From Dryas octopetala (Eukaryota > Streptophyta > Magnoliopsida > Rosales > Rosaceae), in the NCBI GenBank assembly GCA_963921425.1, contig OY992836.1, positions 21,865,889-21,929,888 of the forward strand: 64,000 nt of DNA, given 5' to 3'. Numbering within the stretch: the first letter of the stretch is position 1; each line of letters begins with the position of its first letter. The notes beneath the pieces were generated by a model. That model was not told where the DNA came from and searched no databases. It saw only the letters and a list, made by a program, of their open reading frames with translations. A program made the position numbers and the translations under genes. Below are positions 59,104 to 64,000 of this stretch, in pieces.

Positions 59104-60147
59104 GGAGTTTGGAAGCATATGGTGAATTGTGGTGGTGGCAATAGTGTTTCAGGTACTGGGGGTTTGGTGGCCAAGCTCCTCCACACATGACACATCCAAT
59201 GCCGTAATAAAAGTGGCAAAAACTTCTTGCTTTTGTATTGAAGATGTTACCGTGAGCCTATTGATTTGTGCCTCATAAATTATGGCATGGTTTGTTTCTT
59301 TTCCCTTTTTCTTTTTTCTCTTTGGATAAAAAGGCCAAAAGGTGATGATGCTAAGTTGAGGAAGCTTCACACATGTTGATCCTTTGACATTACTTGATAT
59401 GAGCAACCGTTAACCTCTTAGCATTAAATCTCGGTCTAATAACTAGGAAGGGTTGTTTATCAATGGATAAACAATTACTTCACATTTTAATGCAAGTCAA
59501 TACTATGCTGCATAAATCTTTGCATTATTTGCCTAATAGCTAGTGTGACCCCCACCCAATAACAAAAGGCAAATGAACTGCTTAATTATTGATTTGGGGT
59601 TGCATTATGATCTTATTGCATTATAACCATACAAACTTGGATCCCCCTTTCCCTTCAATGTTGTGTTGGACAATGCTGAAATCTTGATTATGAGTACTTA
59701 AATTGCTGCATTAAACTAAGGAGTGAGGACAAACACTCAAACAGTATGTGCAAATTAATTTTTCAAATATTGTGAAAAGACAAGTCCATGGGACAATATG
59801 GGAATGCTTTTGAGTTTTTGCATATGAGATTTTGACTCACTGAAGTGATGGGGATATGGAATCCAACACCAACATGAATCGTATACAAAGATTAATAATG
59901 TTGATACGTGCACAATAATTGTCGCACAAATTATGAATACATGGTCAATGTAATGTTGCTTTTGTATAAAAATAGGAGACTATATGTATGTACGAAAATT
60001 CTTCAATCATATTTCTTAGTTATTAGATTAAAATTTAATATAGATAATTAATCAGAATCTCATTGAAATACATTTAAAAGAGTCACTAAATTATACAAAT
60101 GAGTCTTTATTTATGATTTGATTCATATGAGTCTTTATTTATGATTT

Positions 60148-60161
60148 TTTTTTTGGCCAAG
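60148..60161 (-). mobile_element. Micro-insertion CTTGGCC-poly(A) with 19-bp target duplication
   Basis: A 14-nt insert, on the minus strand CTTGGCCAAAAAAA, lies between perfect 19-bp repeats, GAGTCTTTATTTATGATTT, at 60129-60147 and 60162-60180. The same 19-mer also occurs at 60101-60119, so a tandem duplication preceded or accompanied the insertion. Confidence 0.8.
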
Positions 60162-60857
60162 GAGTCTTTATTTATGATTTAATTCATATGAGTATATATA
60201 AATTTGGGTGGCCCACTAGATTTTGGAATCGGCATGTGAGCCCAAAGTATACGTGTAGTGCTGCAGGCAGACGGCGACAAGTTGGAGTTTCAACTTTCAA
60301 CTTTCAACCCAACTGCCACCGATGGGTCCAAAAATGGGACAAAAAAGAAGAAAAAGAAAACTCCCACCGACACAAACAACTGCAGTTTTTACTAATTACT
60401 ACTACCAATTTGATTTTAATTACCCATCTTATTTTTTTTTTTGGGCAGCCTAATTTATGAAAATAAAATTACATATTTGAGAGGAGGAGGCTCGACCGGG
60501 ACGTCAGACTCTGGGATTTGAATTTGATCACAAAAAAATAAAATAAAGGATATATAAAATGAATGTTAATTTCCATTTCATATGGTATTGGGATTGAAAG
60601 AGAAGGGAATCAAGTCATATGTAAATTATGAGAATAGTGAGCAACTTTGTAACGTTGCGGGCACGTGATTTGCTCGATATACAAGACATACTGTTCCCGA
60701 CATTGTAATTAGTCTACCACCCAAACCCAACGTGCCTACCCTGATCCCATAACATTTTTATACTATTCTTTTCGACCAAACCAAACTTTTTTATCACTTC
60801 TAATTGTTGTTTTTTAATACTCAAAGAATACAACCAATGTCTGTAAATCTGGGTTTT

Positions 60858-60876
60858 TTTTTCTTTTTGGTCTGAA
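60858..60876 (-). mobile_element. Micro-insertion CAGACC-A-rich with 13-bp target duplication
   Basis: A 19-nt insert, on the minus strand TTCAGACCAAAAAGAAAAA, lies between AAATCTGGGTTTT at 60845-60857 and 60877-60889. GACCAAAAA matches the 33499 copy. Confidence 0.75.
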
Positions 60877-62204
60877 AAATCTGGGTTTTGTTTCTCAGAC
60901 AAAAAAGAAAAAGAAAGAGCCACCTAACCACTTTACTTGACTTGTATAGTTGTTAGTGTTGGTGCAATCCTTAACCCAGAAAATGACTAGTTTGGTGACT
61001 TTGGTCAGTCCCCAATATCCAAATGTTATGTCACAATCTTCTTATAACTCGCTTATGCCTCTACTTCGATAGTTGTACATAGAATAGTATCATATTTTGC
61101 AAATAATATAATGTCTACAGCTAACTTTTTTTAACTGTATCAGCATTGTGATTGTTTGCTCCTGAATTTGATAATATAATAAAAGCCATCTCACAGACTC
61201 CAAGATCCTAATTGAGTTCTAGGTATGAGTTAGAGGTCAAACAGCGACCAACCCCAACAAACAAGTGTTAGTTTAACATAGGTGGATGGAACATCGGTAA
61301 TAGTAGAACCGAACTGGTCAACCATCACATCTTAATTGTTATTAAAAGTAGCACGTTAAGATGGTTTTGGTTCTTCTGGTAATTGCATGGGACCTTGATT
61401 TAAAAACGATAACTTAAGGATCCCAATAAGTGGACATTTGCGTAAGATTTGCTACTTCTCAATATTTTATACTGAAATGTGATGGTTATGCTGCAAATAA
61501 ATTAGTGAAACAACCAACGTTCAAAGCCCTCAGTATGCTGTTAATATACAATTTGTGAGTGCCCGTATTAGGTGCAATGTAGAAAATGACTTGTAACCAG
61601 GCACACCAAACACACAAGCTTCCCTACCATGTACTTAGTGAGTTAAGCACATGTATGCTTGGACACTGATCATGTAATAAATCTTGTGGTTGGGTGAGTT
61701 TATGCTTCTCAATAATTTATTATTCCCCCAAATGTACATTCCACCCTTTAATTATGAAAATGACTCAAAATATAATGGAAACACCACAAAAATCCCTAAA
61801 GAAATTGGCATGGATATTGTACAAATTGCCTACTGAAGAATGGCATTGTGGAAACTTTATGCCACATTTGGTCCAGTATTGCTAAATTCACATTAGTAAG
61901 ATAGTACAGGTGGGTAATACAAAACTGAGGAATAAACATTTGCCCAAACACAAAATCAGCCTTGTAGCAGCATATTCTCATTTCACAACTCCATACCTAC
62001 ATCTCAGATCCAAATACAATCTAGCTAATTTACATTCTATTCCAATATCAATGATCAAAATCTTTGCCCACTTAGCGATGTAAAGGGAAAAAAAACAAAA
62101 AAAGAAGAGAAGGAAAAAAAAAAAAAAAAAAAGAATTCTGCTCGATCTCATTTTCATATTATACTTTTGGCCAAAAAAACGAGCATGTCACATTTAGAAA
62201 CTAA

Positions 62205-64000
62205 TCATTTGACATTGCTACTCCGGATTGGATTTTGTAACAATCTTTCAGAATCCTTTGAAGCACCTGTCTTGTGCTTTTCACTTTCTGCTGCTTTCTT
62301 CAGTTCAAGCTCAACCTGCTTGCAATTTTCATCATGGGCTTTGACGAACATTCTGACAAAGTTGAGCAAAGTTGAAATAACTGCAGCAGTAAATTGAAAT
62401 GGTTAGAAAGGTAGCACGTAATGAAAAGAGCTGTGCGCAATTTGGCTCAATTCATGCTGACTACTTCATATTAAGCAAACCAAACGAACATAATTATTTA
62501 TTTTTCATGAGTCGACAAACCACCACAAACATGGCCTCCACTGATTAAAATAAAAAAGCAGCAGCACATAGGGTATTTTTAACTTGTTCTGGAGGCATAT
62601 ACGAGGACGGCAGAGAAGACAACATCCCTCATTCAGAAAGTAATATGATACAGAAGTGATGACATCAAATGACAAAGGAGATGTCCAGCCTGAATATGAA
62701 GGAATGGAAGGTCTCATACACCAGGTCAAATTTCAGTGAATACCTTGTTCAAATGGGCAGCGAGCAGGATCTTCTCCAAAATAAAGAATCAATGCATCCA
62801 CATTTCTACCCTGTAAAACATTCAGCTCCATGTAAAGAATACTCTATCCAATACTATAAAAGCTTGAAACAACACTCCACAAAGCAAGACTTACAACGGT
62901 AGAATATAGTGAAGCCAGAGACCTCACTTCAGATTCAGCAAAACGGAGAAACTCCTTCAGAGTCTGAAGGTCATGAGAAAAAAGACAAGTCAAAACCTGA
63001 ATGATGAGCTATAAATTCTATGACAGTTGAATCACATCACAAGAATTCTAAGATATACATATCATCATTATCAATGCAATGACATCATCCAAATCTAACC
63101 GTTTGCTACAAGTGTTCTAGTCAATTAAATATTATAACTGCTGTATCCACCTAGATAGTGCAGCGATATAAATGATCTCAAACTAGCTCACTGAAAGAGA
63201 AGCTTCATTATTTGCAATCCACAGAGAGTTAATTTGCAACAATGTGCCTCTTTATTAACTATCATTTTCATTCCTTGTACTATTTTTCACTTTAATTTTG
63301 TACCCAGCAGAAGTAAATTGAGATCCCTTACACATAATTTTGTACCCAGTAGAAGTAAACTCTTTTCCTTTTCAGGGGAAGGGGATTGGGTGGGTGGGTT
63401 TCAGAACGGATTTCTTTACCAAGATGAAATGTTAGCTAATGGGTATAAATACCTTACGGAAATCCTCTGATATAGGACCATCATTTTCAGATGTGGATAA
63501 TTCCTGCACAACTTTCTCCAATCCTTTACTTACAGCTTGCATTTCCTCTGCCAAAAATTTTAATTGTATCTGGTAGCGCATCAAAATGTAGAGTCAATAG
63601 ATGCCAAATAAATCCCTGAAAATTATGGACCAGACACAAAGAATACCTTTGATGCAGGTTCTAAGCTGGCCAGGTCTTTAGAAAAATCTAGAACCTCTGG
63701 TAGTTGGTCGGAGAGTACCTACAGCTTATCAAGCAAAATTGAACATGACAAACCAGTAATAAATATTAATAAGTACATTCAAACAGACAAGATTTTGCTC
63801 CTATGGATGATAGGAAAACAAAACTGAAGAAATGTCTCTCAGAGCTCTGGAAACTTCCCTCCATCATGTTAGATTCATCGTTGAAGATATTGGTATCCTA
63901 AGACTATACAAGGCCAGAACTGGAACAGAGTAGTATGCAGCATATATTGAACAAACATTTCAACAATTCACTCCAAGATAGTTTGGAGAGACCCAATATC
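62205..64000 (-). CDS. Class II formin, C-terminal part (gene continues past the window)
   Basis: Five terminal exons on the minus strand are visible: 63647-63718, 63453-63569, 62895-62963, 62744-62810 and 62205-62380. All are in frame and end NPIRSSNVK and stop. They encode the end of the FH2 domain: LPEVLDFSKDLASLEPASK, IQLKFLAEEMQAVSKGLEKV, TLKEFLRFAESEVRSLASLY, VDALILYFGEDPARCPFEQ and TLLNFVRMFVKAHDENCKQ. The GEDPAR segment and the HDENCKQ-type tail mark plant class II formins (FH13/FH14/FH18/FH20 group). FH2 domains nucleate and processively elongate actin filaments; class II members with an N-terminal PTEN-like domain act at membranes and on microtubules. That N-terminal part lies outside the window. 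The next upstream exon is not in 63719-64000. Position suggests an FH13-like gene, but the sequence alone does not fix the paralogue. Confidence 0.92.

Larger units (their letters stand above)
58491..62204. other. Reticulon promoter region and intergenic DNA
   Basis: The reticulon promoter should lie in the first several hundred bases. A (GT)n(GA)n microsatellite is at 59041-59101. Micro-insertions are at 60148 and 60858. The right end holds an A tract near 62114 and probably the formin 3' UTR. No gene was seen. Confidence 0.5.

Noticed and set aside
62162-62183. TTTTGGCCAAAAAAAC, resembling the TTGGCC-poly(A) micro-insertions
   Set aside because: No flanking direct repeat, so the key criterion is missing.
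1-64000. LTR retroelements or other virus-like elements
   Set aside because: No long terminal repeats, primer-binding sites or reverse-transcriptase or integrase motifs were seen anywhere in the window.

Overview
This is a plant nuclear window. Genes are sparse and intron-rich with GT-AG splice sites, intergenic DNA is AT-rich, and small DNA transposons and SINEs are plentiful. Protein families and gene order point to a core eudicot, probably a rosid (Rosaceae is a guess). I recognise eight protein-coding genes and one microRNA gene. No LTR retroelement, other virus-like element, tRNA, rRNA or CRISPR array was seen.

Layout: (1) 1512-4926 (+), non-phosphorylating NADP glyceraldehyde-3-phosphate dehydrogenase (GAPN/ALDH11A3), nine exons, 496 aa. 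(2) 11438-14464 (+), a bHLH factor of the LRL (bHLH66/69/82) group, seven exons, 460 aa. (3) 20886-21454 (-), a COA6-like twin-CX9C cytochrome c oxidase assembly factor, three exons, 116 aa. (4) 25550-25660 (+), a MIR156 hairpin with an exact 20-nt miR156. (5) 29633-30796 (+), an AP2/B3 (RAV-type) factor, with a probable extra first exon at 26176-26279. (6) 35477-36787 (-), the intronless kinase CIPK6. (7) 48617-51455 (-), the CTD phosphatase CPL4, eight exons, 449 aa. (8) 55020-58490 (-), a reticulon of the RTNLB21 type, nine exons, about 643 aa. (9) From 62205 off the right edge (-), the 3' end of a class II formin.

As I remember the Arabidopsis map, this order combines three duplicated Arabidopsis segments: chr2 (LRL1 next to ALDH11A3), chr4 (CIPK6, MIR156B, LRL2) and chr5 (RTNLB21, CPL4, COX6b/COA6-like, LRL3, with formin FH13 nearby). 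The window may therefore preserve an arrangement close to the one that existed before those duplications and losses.

The space between genes holds many small transposons with readable ends: a hAT MITE, two twin 395-bp elements with 9-bp target duplications, two more elements with 9-bp duplications, two Harbinger-type elements with 3-bp duplications, an AT-rich foldback family in four places, and a 1.7-kb hAT-like insertion flanked by identical 81-bp repeats in the CPL4 promoter. SINEs are present, one with a perfect 16-bp target duplication. The most unusual pattern is a set of about ten tiny insertions (12-38 bp). Most read (C)TTGGCC or a close variant followed by poly(A), and each sits between direct repeats of 11-19 bp. 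They look like extremely truncated retroposition events.
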